Part shown: positions 16,873-25,274 of the stretch, in pieces
Layout: the number at the start of each line of letters is the position of its first letter
Position numbering within the stretch: position 1 is the stretch's first letter
Notes under the pieces: model-generated
Seen by the model: only the letters and a program-made list of their open reading frames with translations
Database searches by the model: none
Told to the model about the DNA's origin: nothing
Position numbers and translations under genes: made by a program
Source: RXIX01 sp003989075
Lineage (GTDB): Bacteria; Pseudomonadota; Gammaproteobacteria; Competibacterales; Competibacteraceae
Direction of reading: 5' to 3'
DNA length: 44,118 nt
Assembly (NCBI GenBank): GCA_029780415.1
Contig: JAKOYN010000057.1
Location: 1-44,118 of the forward strand

Positions 16873-17861
16873 ACGACGCGACCGTACAGATGCCGACGCT
16901 GCGCCAGCGTTTCGAGGCCTGGGTGACCCGTGGCCAGCGCCCGATCCGCGAACCGCTGCGCCTGGAACGCCGCCGCATCTACATCCTGCCCACCGGCCAG
17001 GGCTATGCCTTCGCTCTGCTGCTATTCGTACTGTTTCTGTGGTCGATCAATTACAGCAACAGCATGGGTTTTGCCTTCACCTTTTTGCTGGCGGCGGTGG
17101 CGCAGAACAGCATGTGGCAGGCGCATGACAACCTGCTTGGCCTGATCGTGCATCCGGCCCAGGTCGCGCCGGTGTTCGCCGGTCAGCCGGCGCTGTTTGG
17201 CGTGCGCCTGGAGAACCCTGATCCCCGGCCGCGCTACGGCATTGCCCTGCAGGGGCAGGACCAGCCGCCGTGCTACGCCGATCTGCCGGCCAGCGGTACG
17301 ACGCTGGTGACGCTGGCAATGCCCAGTGAGCGGCGCGGCTGGCTGCGTCCGGGGCGGATTCGTGTGCTGACCCGTTATCCGCTTGGACTGCTGCAATCGT
17401 GGAGCTGGGTCGAGTTTGACGCGGCCTGTCTAGTCTATCCGGCACCGCGTGGCCGGCGGCCCTTGCCGGTGCGCCAGGCTGGCGCCCGTGGCAGTGGTCA
17501 GCGTGCCGAAGGGCCGGGCAGCGAGGACTATGCCGGATTTCGTCCCTACGCGCCGGGGGATTCGCCCCGCCGCATTGCCTGGAAGGCGGCGACGCGCGGT
17601 GGTCCGCTGCTGGTGAAGCGTTTCACCGATCAGACGCGCCCGGAGCTGTGGCTGGACTGGGCATTGCTCGGTGACGATCCGACCGAAGCGCGCCTGGGGC
17701 AACTGTGCCAGTGGGTGCTCAAGGCCGAGAGCGAGGGTCACCGCTATGGCCTGCGCCTGCCGGGGGTGTCAATTGCGCCGGGGCAGGGCGAGCAGCAGCG
17801 CCGCCGTTGCCTGGAAGTCCTGGCGCTGTATTCCGGTGACGGGGTAAAGACGACATCATGA
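16869..17861 (+). CDS. DUF58 domain protein (MoxR-associated)
   Basis: The 330-residue protein has two transmembrane helices near residues 38-75 (YAFALLLFVLFLWSINYSNS; FTFLLAAVAQ) and a C-terminal DUF58 region with the hallmark GSEDYAGFRPYAPGDSPRRI followed by AWKAATRGG (about 217-250), related to von Willebrand A-like domains. DUF58 proteins function with MoxR ATPases and TgpA-type transglutaminases at the cell envelope. The start ATG overlaps the diguanylate cyclase stop by 4 bp, and its own stop overlaps the tgpA start by 4 bp. Confidence 0.9.
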   Translation: MNDATVQMPTLRQRFEAWVTRGQRPIREPLRLERRRIYILPTGQGYAFALLLFVLFLWSINYSNSMGFAFTFLLAAVAQNSMWQAHDNLLGLIVHPAQVAPVFAGQPALFGVRLENPDPRPRYGIALQGQDQPPCYADLPASGTTLVTLAMPSERRGWLRPGRIRVLTRYPLGLLQSWSWVEFDAACLVYPAPRGRRPLPVRQAGARGSGQRAEGPGSEDYAGFRPYAPGDSPRRIAWKAATRGGPLLVKRFTDQTRPELWLDWALLGDDPTEARLGQLCQWVLKAESEGHRYGLRLPGVSIAPGQGEQQRRRCLEVLALYSGDGVKTTS

Positions 17862-19846
17862 AACTCTGGAAACGCGCCCGCGCAACGCCACCACCTGGTG
17901 AGCCGCTGTCGCCGCCGGGGCTGGTCTGGCTGCTGGTGACGCTGACCCTGGCGGTCCTGCTGCATGCCGGCCAGTTGCCGATCTGGCTGGTGCTGGGTTT
18001 TCTGGCGCTGGCCGGCTGGCGCGCCGCCATCGTCTGGTACTCCTGGTCCCTGCCTGCGCCGGCGTTGCGGCTGTTGCTGGCACTGCTGGCGGCTGGTGCG
18101 GTGCTGGCGCATTACAAAACCCTGCTCGGTCGGGATGCCGGCGTGGCGCTGCTGGCGGCGATGGCAGCCTGCAAGCTGCTGGAAACGCGCGACCTGCGCG
18201 ATGGCGTGGTGCTGGTGTTCCTCGGCTATCTGCTGGTGATGGGCAAGCTGCTTTACAGCCAGGATATTCCGGTGGTGGCCGGGCTGCTGGGCGTGGTGCT
18301 GCTGCTGTTGACGGCTCAGGTGACGCTGCATCGCCAGCATGCCGGTCTGAGTGGACTGGCGCCGCTGCGCCTGACCGGGCGCATGCTGCTGCTGGCAGTG
18401 CCGGTGATGCTGATCCTGTTCGTGCTGTTTCCGCGTATTCCCGGGCCCTTGTGGGGGCTGCCCAAGGATGCCTATCAGGGTCGCACCGGGCTGTCGGACG
18501 AGATGACGCCGGGCACGATCAGCGAGCTGATTCAGTCCGGCGCAGTTGCCTTTCGGGTGCGCTTTACCGGCGTACTGCCACCGCCGGCCCAGCGCTACTG
18601 GCGCGGTCCGGTTCTGGAGCAGTTCGATGGCCGGCGCTGGACTACAGCCGATGAACGACCCATGGCAACGCTGATGCCGTTCACCCCGCTGGGGCCGGCG
18701 CTGGATTATGCGGTGATTCTGGAGCCGAGCAACCAGCGCTGGCTGCTGGCGCTGGACCTGCCGGCGCGCCTGCCGCCGGGCGCGCTGATGACCCACACCT
18801 TTCAGGTGCTGCGCAGCGAGCCGGTCAATGAGGTTTATCGTTATGAGCTGCGTTCCTATCCGCAGTATCGCACCGGCGAGCTGAGTGCGGCGGAGCGGGT
18901 GCGTGCCCTGCAACTGCCGGCGCGTGGCAATTCGCGGGCGCGGATGCTGGCGGCGGATTGGCAGCAGGCCGATGCCCAGCCCGAGGCGCGGGTGAACCGG
19001 GCGCTGGCGCTGTTTCGCGAGCAGCCGTTCTATTACACCCTGAAGCCGTCGCTGCTGGGCGTTGATGGCGTCGATGATTTTCTGTTCCGCAGTCGCGAAG
19101 GTTTTTGCGAACACTACGCCAGTGCCTTTGTATTCCTGATGCGCGCGGCGGGTGTGCCAGCGCGGGTGGTGACCGGTTATCTCGGCGGCGAGCCGGGCAC
19201 ACTGGGCAATTACCTGATTGTCCGTCAGTCCGATGCCCATGCCTGGGCCGAGGTCTGGCTGGAGGAGCGCGGCTGGGTGCGGATTGATCCGACTGCAGCG
19301 GTAGCGCCAGACCGGGTGCGGGATGGGGTTTATGCGGCGGTGACGGATCCGGGTGGGCTGTTGCCGTTCCTGGCGCGGCGCGGTGGCGATCTGGAGTGGC
19401 TGCGGCAACTGGCGTTGGGCTGGGATGCGCTGAATATCGCCTGGAATGAGTGGGTGCTGGCCTATGGTCCGCAGCGGCAGCGGGATTTCCTGTCCGGGCT
19501 GGGGTTTGGCGAAGTGGACTGGGAGGAGATGATCCTGGCGCTGCTGCTGGCGCTGAGTGTGCTCGGGCTGGTCTATGCCGGACTGCGCTGGCAGAGTCGC
19601 CGCGAGCGCGATCCGGTGGCACGTGCCTGGCAGCAGGTGTGCAAAAGACTGGCGCGGCGGGGTCTGGTGCGCGGTGGGCACGAGGGACCGCTGGATTTCA
19701 GCGAGCGGGTTGCCGCCGCCCGGCCCGATCTGGCTGAAGCGATTCGTGCCCTCGGCCAGCATTACGCCGCACTGCGTTACGGACCGGCGGCCTCACCCGA
19801 GCAGGTGCGCCAGTTGCAGCGGCAGGTGCGGCACTTGCGCCTGTGA
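17858..19846 (+). CDS. tgpA: TgpA-type membrane transglutaminase-like protein
   Basis: The 662-residue protein has six to seven N-terminal transmembrane helices (about 20-190), a periplasmic transglutaminase core and a final helix near 545-570 followed by a C-terminal DUF4129-like tail. The catalytic triad is visible: Cys417 in EGFCEHYA, His461 in DAHAWAEVW and Asp477 in RIDPTAAV. Pseudomonas TgpA is an essential member of the same architecture. It closes the MoxR/DUF58 cluster and ends 4 bp from a convergent small membrane protein gene. Confidence 0.92.
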   Translation: MKLWKRARATPPPGEPLSPPGLVWLLVTLTLAVLLHAGQLPIWLVLGFLALAGWRAAIVWYSWSLPAPALRLLLALLAAGAVLAHYKTLLGRDAGVALLAAMAACKLLETRDLRDGVVLVFLGYLLVMGKLLYSQDIPVVAGLLGVVLLLLTAQVTLHRQHAGLSGLAPLRLTGRMLLLAVPVMLILFVLFPRIPGPLWGLPKDAYQGRTGLSDEMTPGTISELIQSGAVAFRVRFTGVLPPPAQRYWRGPVLEQFDGRRWTTADERPMATLMPFTPLGPALDYAVILEPSNQRWLLALDLPARLPPGALMTHTFQVLRSEPVNEVYRYELRSYPQYRTGELSAAERVRALQLPARGNSRARMLAADWQQADAQPEARVNRALALFREQPFYYTLKPSLLGVDGVDDFLFRSREGFCEHYASAFVFLMRAAGVPARVVTGYLGGEPGTLGNYLIVRQSDAHAWAEVWLEERGWVRIDPTAAVAPDRVRDGVYAAVTDPGGLLPFLARRGGDLEWLRQLALGWDALNIAWNEWVLAYGPQRQRDFLSGLGFGEVDWEEMILALLLALSVLGLVYAGLRWQSRRERDPVARAWQQVCKRLARRGLVRGGHEGPLDFSERVAAARPDLAEAIRALGQHYAALRYGPAASPEQVRQLQRQVRHLRL

Positions 19847-19850
19847 GCGT

Positions 19851-20288
19851 CTAGATAGCGGCAGCGACTGCGCCCGGCAGCGGCTGACCTGCCTCGTCCA
19901 GGGCGATATCCAGCCAGGTTTCGCGGTAAATGCGTCGCAGGTCGCGGATCGACCAGGGAATCAGAATCAGCGCTGCCGCAATCCATGCGCTCAGGTGCCA
20001 GGCCCAGCCGCCACCGGGAATGAAGGTGCCAGCAGCGATGAAAAAGCCGGTGATGCCGTAGAAGCGATAGGCGGCCTGTTGCGTGTAGTGACCGACCCGT
20101 GGATCGGGATGGTGTCGGTTCAGGGCGTAGACCAGCATCGACGCGCCAAACCAGAAAATCAGCAGTGGAAACGGCAGCAGGATCGCCGCCAGGTTGCCGT
20201 AGTTCATCAGCGCCGCTGCGCGCCGGGCGGATGCTGCCCGCGCGACCTTGCCGATCGCCGTTGTTTCGCTTTGTTCCAGCAGATGCAT
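19851..20288 (-). CDS. Conserved small membrane protein of unknown function
   Basis: The product is 145 residues with three hydrophobic segments (about 30-55, 72-92 and 96-118) and conserved-looking soluble motifs NRHHPDPRVGHYTQQAAYRFYG and RDLRRIYRETWLD. I do not recognise a named domain. The frame continues upstream, but ATG at 20288 has AAGAGGA 5 bp before it and removes an Arg/Gly-rich stretch that is antisense-like. It lies 53 bp downstream of the DUF4189 gene and may be the last gene of the mbnP-mbnH operon. Confidence 0.7.
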   Translation of the reverse strand: MHLLEQSETTAIGKVARAASARRAAALMNYGNLAAILLPFPLLIFWFGASMLVYALNRHHPDPRVGHYTQQAAYRFYGITGFFIAAGTFIPGGGWAWHLSAWIAAALILIPWSIRDLRRIYRETWLDIALDEAGQPLPGAVAAAI

Positions 20289-20341
20289 GTTGATCCTCTT
20301 GACTTGGCTTGCGTGATGCCGGGCTGAGAGGCCGGCATGAT

Positions 20342-20722
20342 TCAGCGATTGCATTCCGCCGTGGCGACCCGGCAGCCGGAGCCCTGCTGCTGACAGGCAG
20401 CACGCGCGGCACTTTCGGCAGCGTCGGGTGTGGCGCCCTGACCGATCCCGATGCCGCGCGAACCGAGCGCCAGGGTGCCGCACTGGCCGGGGCCAAATTC
20501 CAGCACCACCTGGCAATCGGCAGCAGCACAGTCCTGTAAAACCTGCTGTCGGGCCTGCTGCGGATCGGCGGCCTGCCAGCGCAGCCGCCAATCCTGGGTG
20601 CTGGCCGCATAGGCCACCGCGCCGTAGCCTTGGCCGGTGCTGGTGGATTCCAGACTGGCGCAGCCGCAGCAGAAGCCCAGTGTCGGAATCAGCAGCAGCC
20701 ATCCGCTGTGCCACCCTGTCAT
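20342..20722 (-). CDS. DUF4189-like secreted protein
   Basis: The 126-residue protein begins with a hydrophobic signal segment ending in CCGCASLE, possibly a lipoprotein signal or an ordinary signal peptide. The rest matches the DUF4189 layout: YGAVAY, then repeated alanine/glutamine-rich helices with spaced cysteines (VLQDCAAADCQVVLEF, GQCGTLA, AARAACQQQGSGCRV). DUF4189 proteins are small, disulfide-rich secreted proteins of unknown function. The ATG overlaps the stop of the upstream Gly-rich gene by 4 bp. Confidence 0.75.
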   Translation of the reverse strand: MTGWHSGWLLLIPTLGFCCGCASLESTSTGQGYGAVAYAASTQDWRLRWQAADPQQARQQVLQDCAAADCQVVLEFGPGQCGTLALGSRGIGIGQGATPDAAESAARAACQQQGSGCRVATAECNR

Positions 20723-20979
20723 GGCTTCATGCTCTCGGTGCCACGTCCACCCTTGCCCTGGCCTGCTGCCGGCAGGGGCGTGCTCGCCGGTGTGGGTCGC
20801 GTGGTCTTCATGCCATCGCCCTTACCGCCGCCGCCACCGCCACCACCGCCACCGCCGTGGTGAGCATAAGCCGTGGGCACAATGGGCGAATGGTCGAGGC
20901 CTGGTATGCCCAGGCTCCAGGCCAGCGCCACGGCAATCGCCAGCAGGCGTCGCCGGGCATAGTGCTTATCAAATCGCAT
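20719..20979 (-). CDS. Small secreted polyglycine protein with predicted N-terminal His-His
   Basis: The 86-residue product has a signal peptide (RRRLLAIAVALAWSLG and so on) with a likely cleavage after AYA at about residue 44. The mature form would start His-His followed by eleven glycines and a Lys/Pro/Thr/Gly-rich tail, about 42 residues with no globular domain. ATG 20979 is chosen because TGGAGA lies 6 bp upstream; an upstream ATG at 21009 falls inside the mbnH coding end. It is 20 bp downstream of mbnH and overlaps the DUF4189 gene by 4 bp. Real expression is supported only by context, signal peptide and ribosome site. Confidence 0.65.
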   Translation of the reverse strand: MRFDKHYARRRLLAIAVALAWSLGIPGLDHSPIVPTAYAHHGGGGGGGGGGGKGDGMKTTRPTPASTPLPAAGQGKGGRGTESMKP

Positions 20980-20999
20980 TGGAAATTCTCCAGAAGGCA

Positions 21000-22208
21000 T
21001 CAGGGGCAACGGGCATGGCGTGGGAAGTTGCCAAATGGATCGGCAAAGCGCGGATCGCAGATGAACTCCCAGTCGGTGAGGCTGTTCAGGAAGGCGATCA
21101 GATCCTGTTTTTCCTGTGCGTTCAGGATAAAGGGCACGATCAGTTCGCTCTTGTACGGGCTCTTTGCCCCATCGCCGGCAAACGGTCCACTGCTGATCAG
21201 TCGCCCGCCGCGCGCGTAGTGATCGAGCACCTCATCCAGTGTGGCGATCGAGCCATCATGCATGTAGGGCGCGGTCAATTCGATATTGCGCAGCGTCGGC
21301 GGACGGAAGCGGCCCATGTCGGCAGGCTGCTGGGTAAATTCCCATAGTCCCCGGTTATCCAGCGGGTAATCGCCGGTGCCACCGATGTTGTAGAGGCCAT
21401 TATTGAAAAAGTCCGTTTGGGTAATCGTGGTGCCGGCGTGGCTGACCGACTGGCTGAAGTTGAAGCCGCCGTGGCAGTGGAAACACTCCATGCGTTCCGA
21501 AAAGAACAATTCCTGACCGCGCCGCGCCGCCGGACTCATCGCATCCCACTTGCCCTGCAGCGTAGACTGGTCATAGGCCGAGTTGCCCGAGATCAGCGTG
21601 GCTTCAAAGGCCGCGATCGCCTTGGCAACCCGGTCGGCGTTGAACGGATCCGCTTCGCCGGGCCAGGCTGCGGCGAACAGTTGCACGTATTGCCCATCGC
21701 GGCGCAGACGGTCCAGGATTTCCGCCTCGTGATCACTCCAGCCCAATTCGATTGGAAATTCACCGAACATCGGGATCAGCGCCTGGGCGTGCAGCATGCT
21801 GAGCACTGGGTTGGCCCAGTTGAGCGTCGCGTTATAGACCACGTTGGTCAGGCTCATGGCGTTGCGCGGATGCACTTCACCGGTCGCACCGATGGCGGTA
21901 ACCCGGCCATCAGTAAAGGCGCGCTCTGGCAGGTGGCAGGAGGCACAGGCGGTGGTCTGGTTCACCGACAGGCGCAGGTCGTAAAACAGGTGGCGGCCCA
22001 GTTCCACCTTGGCGGCGGACATCGGGTTATCAGCGGATTCCTTCGGCGTCGGGAAACCGGCTGGCAATGACCAGGCATAGCCGGCATCGGTTGTGGGCGG
22101 CTGCGGTGTCGTGGTGTCGCTGCCATCGCCATCGCCGCCACCGCAGGCGGTCAGGGTCAGCAGTGCACTGAGCAGCAGCACGCCGGCGGGATAGCGTTGC
22201 AGCTTCAT
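21000..22208 (-). CDS. mbnH: MbnH-type di-heme enzyme (MauG/cytochrome c peroxidase family)
   Basis: The 402-residue protein starts with a lipoprotein-like signal (LLLSALLTLTACGGG) and carries two c-type heme motifs: CASCH (Cys88, Cys91, His92) and CFHCH (Cys242, Cys245, His246). The MauG-like features RPPTLRNIELTAPYMHDGSIATLDEVL (split motif near 320-345) are present. MbnH enzymes oxidise a tryptophan of the partner MbnP to kynurenine, creating a copper site. ATG 22208 overlaps the mbnP stop by 4 bp. A longer upstream reading is antisense-like and was rejected. Pairing with MbnP makes the assignment stronger than general cytochrome c peroxidase. Confidence 0.88.
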   Translation of the reverse strand: MKLQRYPAGVLLLSALLTLTACGGGDGDGSDTTTPQPPTTDAGYAWSLPAGFPTPKESADNPMSAAKVELGRHLFYDLRLSVNQTTACASCHLPERAFTDGRVTAIGATGEVHPRNAMSLTNVVYNATLNWANPVLSMLHAQALIPMFGEFPIELGWSDHEAEILDRLRRDGQYVQLFAAAWPGEADPFNADRVAKAIAAFEATLISGNSAYDQSTLQGKWDAMSPAARRGQELFFSERMECFHCHGGFNFSQSVSHAGTTITQTDFFNNGLYNIGGTGDYPLDNRGLWEFTQQPADMGRFRPPTLRNIELTAPYMHDGSIATLDEVLDHYARGGRLISSGPFAGDGAKSPYKSELIVPFILNAQEKQDLIAFLNSLTDWEFICDPRFADPFGNFPRHARCP

Positions 22209-23125
22209 GGCTTGCTCACGCTGAAGAGAACCTGTGGCGTGACCTTGCTGTAGTGTTCGGGCGTGGCGCTGGCCCCGGCGACGTAGGTGAAATCCAGATT
22301 CAGGCGCGGCAGGATCGGAATGCACTCGGGATCGGCATTGCCGGACATGCAGCCGGATGATGTATTGGCCGTGTTGAAGGCGACATTGGATCCTGCCAGC
22401 GCATGGCCCATGTCCATGACCACGCGATCCTGATCGACGTTGAAGTTGTCCAGGCAGAATTCGGCGATATTCGGATAGCCACAGGCAGCGACGGGGGGCG
22501 CGCTCGGATCAGCACCGGGACACTCGGTGCTGCCGAGGTGGACCACGAAGGCCGTACTGTTGTCGCTGCCAGGCGCGCCAAAACCGTCCAACCGGATGAA
22601 CTTGCGCCCGCCACGCCAGTTCCACAGCATCCCGGAGGCATTCAGCGGCGAGGGCGCGGTGGCATCGTTGAGGTGATTGAGTGCATAGGGCACACCGACC
22701 TTGAAGCAGATGCCGGTGTAATTCGCGCTGGGCACGGCGCCCTTGACCACGTTGTTGCTGGGCAGTGTGCCGCTGCCGCAGTCCTGGCGCAGGTCGAGCA
22801 GGGCGACGTTCTGATATTGCCAGGTGCCGTCCTGATCGAGATCGAGTGGCTGGCGGTTGCCATCGGCCTTGACCAGGGCCACGTCATGGACGTAGAAGCG
22901 CCAGTCGTTGACCTGATAGCTGCCGGGCTGGCCCACGCCGACGCCGCTGTAGGTTTTGCCGCAGGTGAAGGCCTCGCCGTTGATCTGTGCCGCGAAGCGT
23001 ACCGTAGCTGCGCGCTCGCCGGGATCGTCATCACCGCCGCAGCCGACGAGCAGGGCTGGCAGGACGCTGATGAGCAGGGCATTGGCGCGCGGAAACGGCA
23101 GGCTTCGGGTGCTGGAAAAAATCAT
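22205..23125 (-). CDS. mbnP: MbnP-family copper-binding protein (metallo-mystery-pair, four-Cys motif)
   Basis: The 306-residue protein begins with a lipoprotein-type signal (LLISVLPALLVGCGGDDD). The domain has the family pattern: RFAAQINGEAFTCG, NDWRFYVHDVALV, a Cys-rich middle (QDCGSG, GICFKVG), MLWNWRGGRKFIRLDG with the candidate tryptophans, and CPG/ACGYPN/FCLDNF/GCMSG/ECIP. In characterised members a tryptophan becomes kynurenine through MbnH and the protein binds copper. A good ribosome site CAGGAG precedes the ATG at 23125. It heads a minus-strand operon and is divergent from regB. Confidence 0.87.
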   Translation of the reverse strand: MIFSSTRSLPFPRANALLISVLPALLVGCGGDDDPGERAATVRFAAQINGEAFTCGKTYSGVGVGQPGSYQVNDWRFYVHDVALVKADGNRQPLDLDQDGTWQYQNVALLDLRQDCGSGTLPSNNVVKGAVPSANYTGICFKVGVPYALNHLNDATAPSPLNASGMLWNWRGGRKFIRLDGFGAPGSDNSTAFVVHLGSTECPGADPSAPPVAACGYPNIAEFCLDNFNVDQDRVVMDMGHALAGSNVAFNTANTSSGCMSGNADPECIPILPRLNLDFTYVAGASATPEHYSKVTPQVLFSVSKP

Positions 23126-23194
23126 GCAGGGTGCTCCTGAATCGGGTGAACAAGGGTTTTCTCCATGCTAGGGCGTGCGCTGCGCGGCGGGAAT

Positions 23195-23209
23195 GCGACA
23201 AATTGCCGC
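23195..23209. promoter_or_regulatory. Candidate RegA/ActR/RegR-type binding box
   Basis: GCGACAAATTGCCGC matches the published RegR-type box GNGRCRTTNNGNCGC at 13 of 15 positions, with both half-sites (GCGAC and GCCGC) intact. It lies in the 164-bp divergent region between mbnP and regB, the expected place for autoregulation. A possible -10 (TAGAAT, 23235-23240) lies downstream toward regB. The role is inferred. Confidence 0.45.
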
Positions 23210-23289
23210 AGCCGATGCCTGAAGCCGGACCGGTTAGAATGGGCTCGTAGCCGCGCGGGTGCGGCGCTGGATGAGTGAAGTGGGGCGGA

Positions 23290-24528
23290 ATGGACGATTG
23301 GCGACGATTATTGCTGCTGCGGGCGCTGGTGGTGCTCGGACCGATGGTGATGCTGCTATGGCTGCGTTTTGGACTGACGCCGCCGCAGCCCTTGCCGCCG
23401 CTGGCGGTGCTGCTGTTTCTGGGCTGGAGTGCCTTGACCGGTATTGCCATGCATCCCCGTGCCCGGCGCCTGAAACCGGTTAGAGCGGGAGAGTTGTTTG
23501 TCTATTTGCAACTGGATGTGCTGGCGCTGGCCTTGCTGCTGTTTTTCAGTGGCGGCGCGAGTAATCCGTTCGTATCGCTGCTGCTGCTGCCGCTGATCAT
23601 CGCTGCCGCGCTGCTGTCGGCTGCTCTGGTCTGGGTGACGACGTTCACCACGGTGGCGCTCTATACCGTGCTGATGTTCGATTATTGGCCGCTGCCGGGC
23701 ATGCTCAGCGGCCACGGTCCCGGCTTTCAGACCCATCTGTGGGGTATGTGGCTGGTGTTCACCATTAGCGCGCTGCTGATTGCCGGTTTTGTGGCACGGC
23801 TGGCGGCGGCCTTGCGCTTGCGCGATCAGCAGGTCGCGCAATTGCGCGAGCAGGCGCTGCGCGATGAGCAGATTCTGGCGCTGGGCTTGTTCGCGGCTGG
23901 CGCGGCCCATGAACTGGGCACGCCGTTGTCGACTATCGCGGTATTGGCCCGGGAGATGGAATACAGCCATGGCGATGATGCCGTGCTGTGTGCCGATCTG
24001 GGTACGCTGCGCCAGCAGGTGGATGCCTGCAAGGCCATCCTGGGTGATCTGCTGCGCGGCGCCAATCTGGTGGCGGATCGCGAGGCGACCCAGTCGCTGG
24101 ATGTGCTGCTGGCGCAGATTCGTGAGCGCTGGCAATTGCTGCGTCCGGGGGTGCCGCTGGCGGTTCGCTGCAGTGGACCGCAGCCGCCGCCGGCCGTAGC
24201 TGCGCCGCAGGCGGTGGGCCAGACGCTGATCAATCTGCTTAACAATGCCGCCGATGCCAGTCCACACCGTGTTGATCTGGAAGGACGCTGGGGTGAGGGA
24301 CGGGTGGTGATCGAGATTCGCGACCGGGGCGCGGGGCTGACCCCGGAAGCGACCCGCCATGCCGGCGAGCTGTTTTTTTCCACCAAGGAGGAAGGGTTGG
24401 GGATTGGTCTGCTGCTGGCCAATGCAGCGCTGGAGCGCCTGGGCGGACGGGTGAGCCTGCGGCGCGATCCACGCGGTGAAACCTGTACCCGCATTGATTT
24501 GCCCGCCCATGCCGGCGCGCGCGGATGA
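23290..24528 (+). CDS. regB: RegB/PrrB/ActS-type redox-sensing histidine kinase
   Basis: The 412-residue kinase has six transmembrane helices (residues about 5-165), a dimerisation domain with His207 in AAHELGTPLSTI, and an ATPase domain with a NAA box (LINLLNNAADASP) and GAGLTP/GLGIGLLLA. Two hallmarks of RegB redox sensing are present: the ubiquinone-binding heptad GGASNPF (88-94) and a cysteine (Cys247, VDACKAILGDL) where the redox-active Cys of RegB lies in the helix after the H-box. Start at ATG 23290 is preferred over GTG 23275. Its stop overlaps the regA start by 4 bp. Confidence 0.9.
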   Translation: MDDWRRLLLLRALVVLGPMVMLLWLRFGLTPPQPLPPLAVLLFLGWSALTGIAMHPRARRLKPVRAGELFVYLQLDVLALALLLFFSGGASNPFVSLLLLPLIIAAALLSAALVWVTTFTTVALYTVLMFDYWPLPGMLSGHGPGFQTHLWGMWLVFTISALLIAGFVARLAAALRLRDQQVAQLREQALRDEQILALGLFAAGAAHELGTPLSTIAVLAREMEYSHGDDAVLCADLGTLRQQVDACKAILGDLLRGANLVADREATQSLDVLLAQIRERWQLLRPGVPLAVRCSGPQPPPAVAAPQAVGQTLINLLNNAADASPHRVDLEGRWGEGRVVIEIRDRGAGLTPEATRHAGELFFSTKEEGLGIGLLLANAALERLGGRVSLRRDPRGETCTRIDLPAHAGARG

Positions 24529-25079
24529 GTGCCGATACCGATGCCGCTGATCGTTCCAGCCTGCTGCTGGTCGATGATGATGCTGCCTTCTGCCGGGTGC
24601 TGACGCGGGCGCTGGAGCGGCGCGGTTTCGCGGTGACCAGTGCTCACAGCAGCATCGCCGCGCAGCAAGCCGCCGGTGCTGATCCGCCGGAATACGCCGT
24701 GGTGGATTTGAATCTGGCTGGAGATTCCGGGTTGCTGCTGATTCCCGGGTTGCTCGCTCTGGAGCCGGCCACGCGCATCCTGGTCCTGACCGGTTATGCC
24801 AGCATCGCCACGGCAGTCGAGGCGATCAAGCTCGGTGCGGTTAACTACCTGCCCAAGCCGGCTGATGCCGATCAGATTGTGGCGGCGCTGGCTGCGACCG
24901 GTGGTGCTGCGGGTGCTGCAATCAATCAGCGGCCCCTGAGTGTCAACCGTCTGGAGTGGGAGCATATCCAGCGTGTGCTGCGCGATAACGACGGCAACAT
25001 CTCCGCCACGGCGCGGCAATTGGGCATGCACCGTCGCACCTTGCAGCGCAAGTTGGCCAAGCGTCCGGTGCGGACCTGA
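24525..25079 (+). CDS. regA: RegA/PrrA/ActR-type response regulator
   Basis: The 184-residue regulator has a receiver domain (residues about 10-125) with the phospho-acceptor Asp61 (VVDLNLAGDSG) and a Fis-type helix-turn-helix at the C-terminus (DGNISATARQLGMHRRTLQRKL, about 155-177), which is the highly conserved DNA-recognition helix of the RegA group. The partner kinase is the overlapping upstream gene. RegA-type regulators control respiration, carbon and nitrogen fixation and other redox-linked genes; the regulon here is unknown. Confidence 0.9.
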   Translation: MSADTDAADRSSLLLVDDDAAFCRVLTRALERRGFAVTSAHSSIAAQQAAGADPPEYAVVDLNLAGDSGLLLIPGLLALEPATRILVLTGYASIATAVEAIKLGAVNYLPKPADADQIVAALAATGGAAGAAINQRPLSVNRLEWEHIQRVLRDNDGNISATARQLGMHRRTLQRKLAKRPVRT

Positions 25080-25274
25080 CGTTTCGTGATATCTGCGCCA
25101 GCCCGACCCGGTGGATCGTGTCTCCATGTCGGCCTATCGGCAGAGTTCAGCATCGCATTGTGAGTGGAACGTGCAGGCAATGCGGCAGAATAGGCAGAAT
25201 AGGCACGGCGCTGAACAAACCGGGGCGCCGCCTTGCCAAACCTCTCGTTCCCCCAACCTGTGCAAGTGGCCCGC

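Noticed and set aside
17744..19762. Minus-strand open frame (672 codons) rich in Gln/Arg/Pro across tgpA
   Set aside because: Mirror of the tgpA gene; low-complexity composition with no domain.
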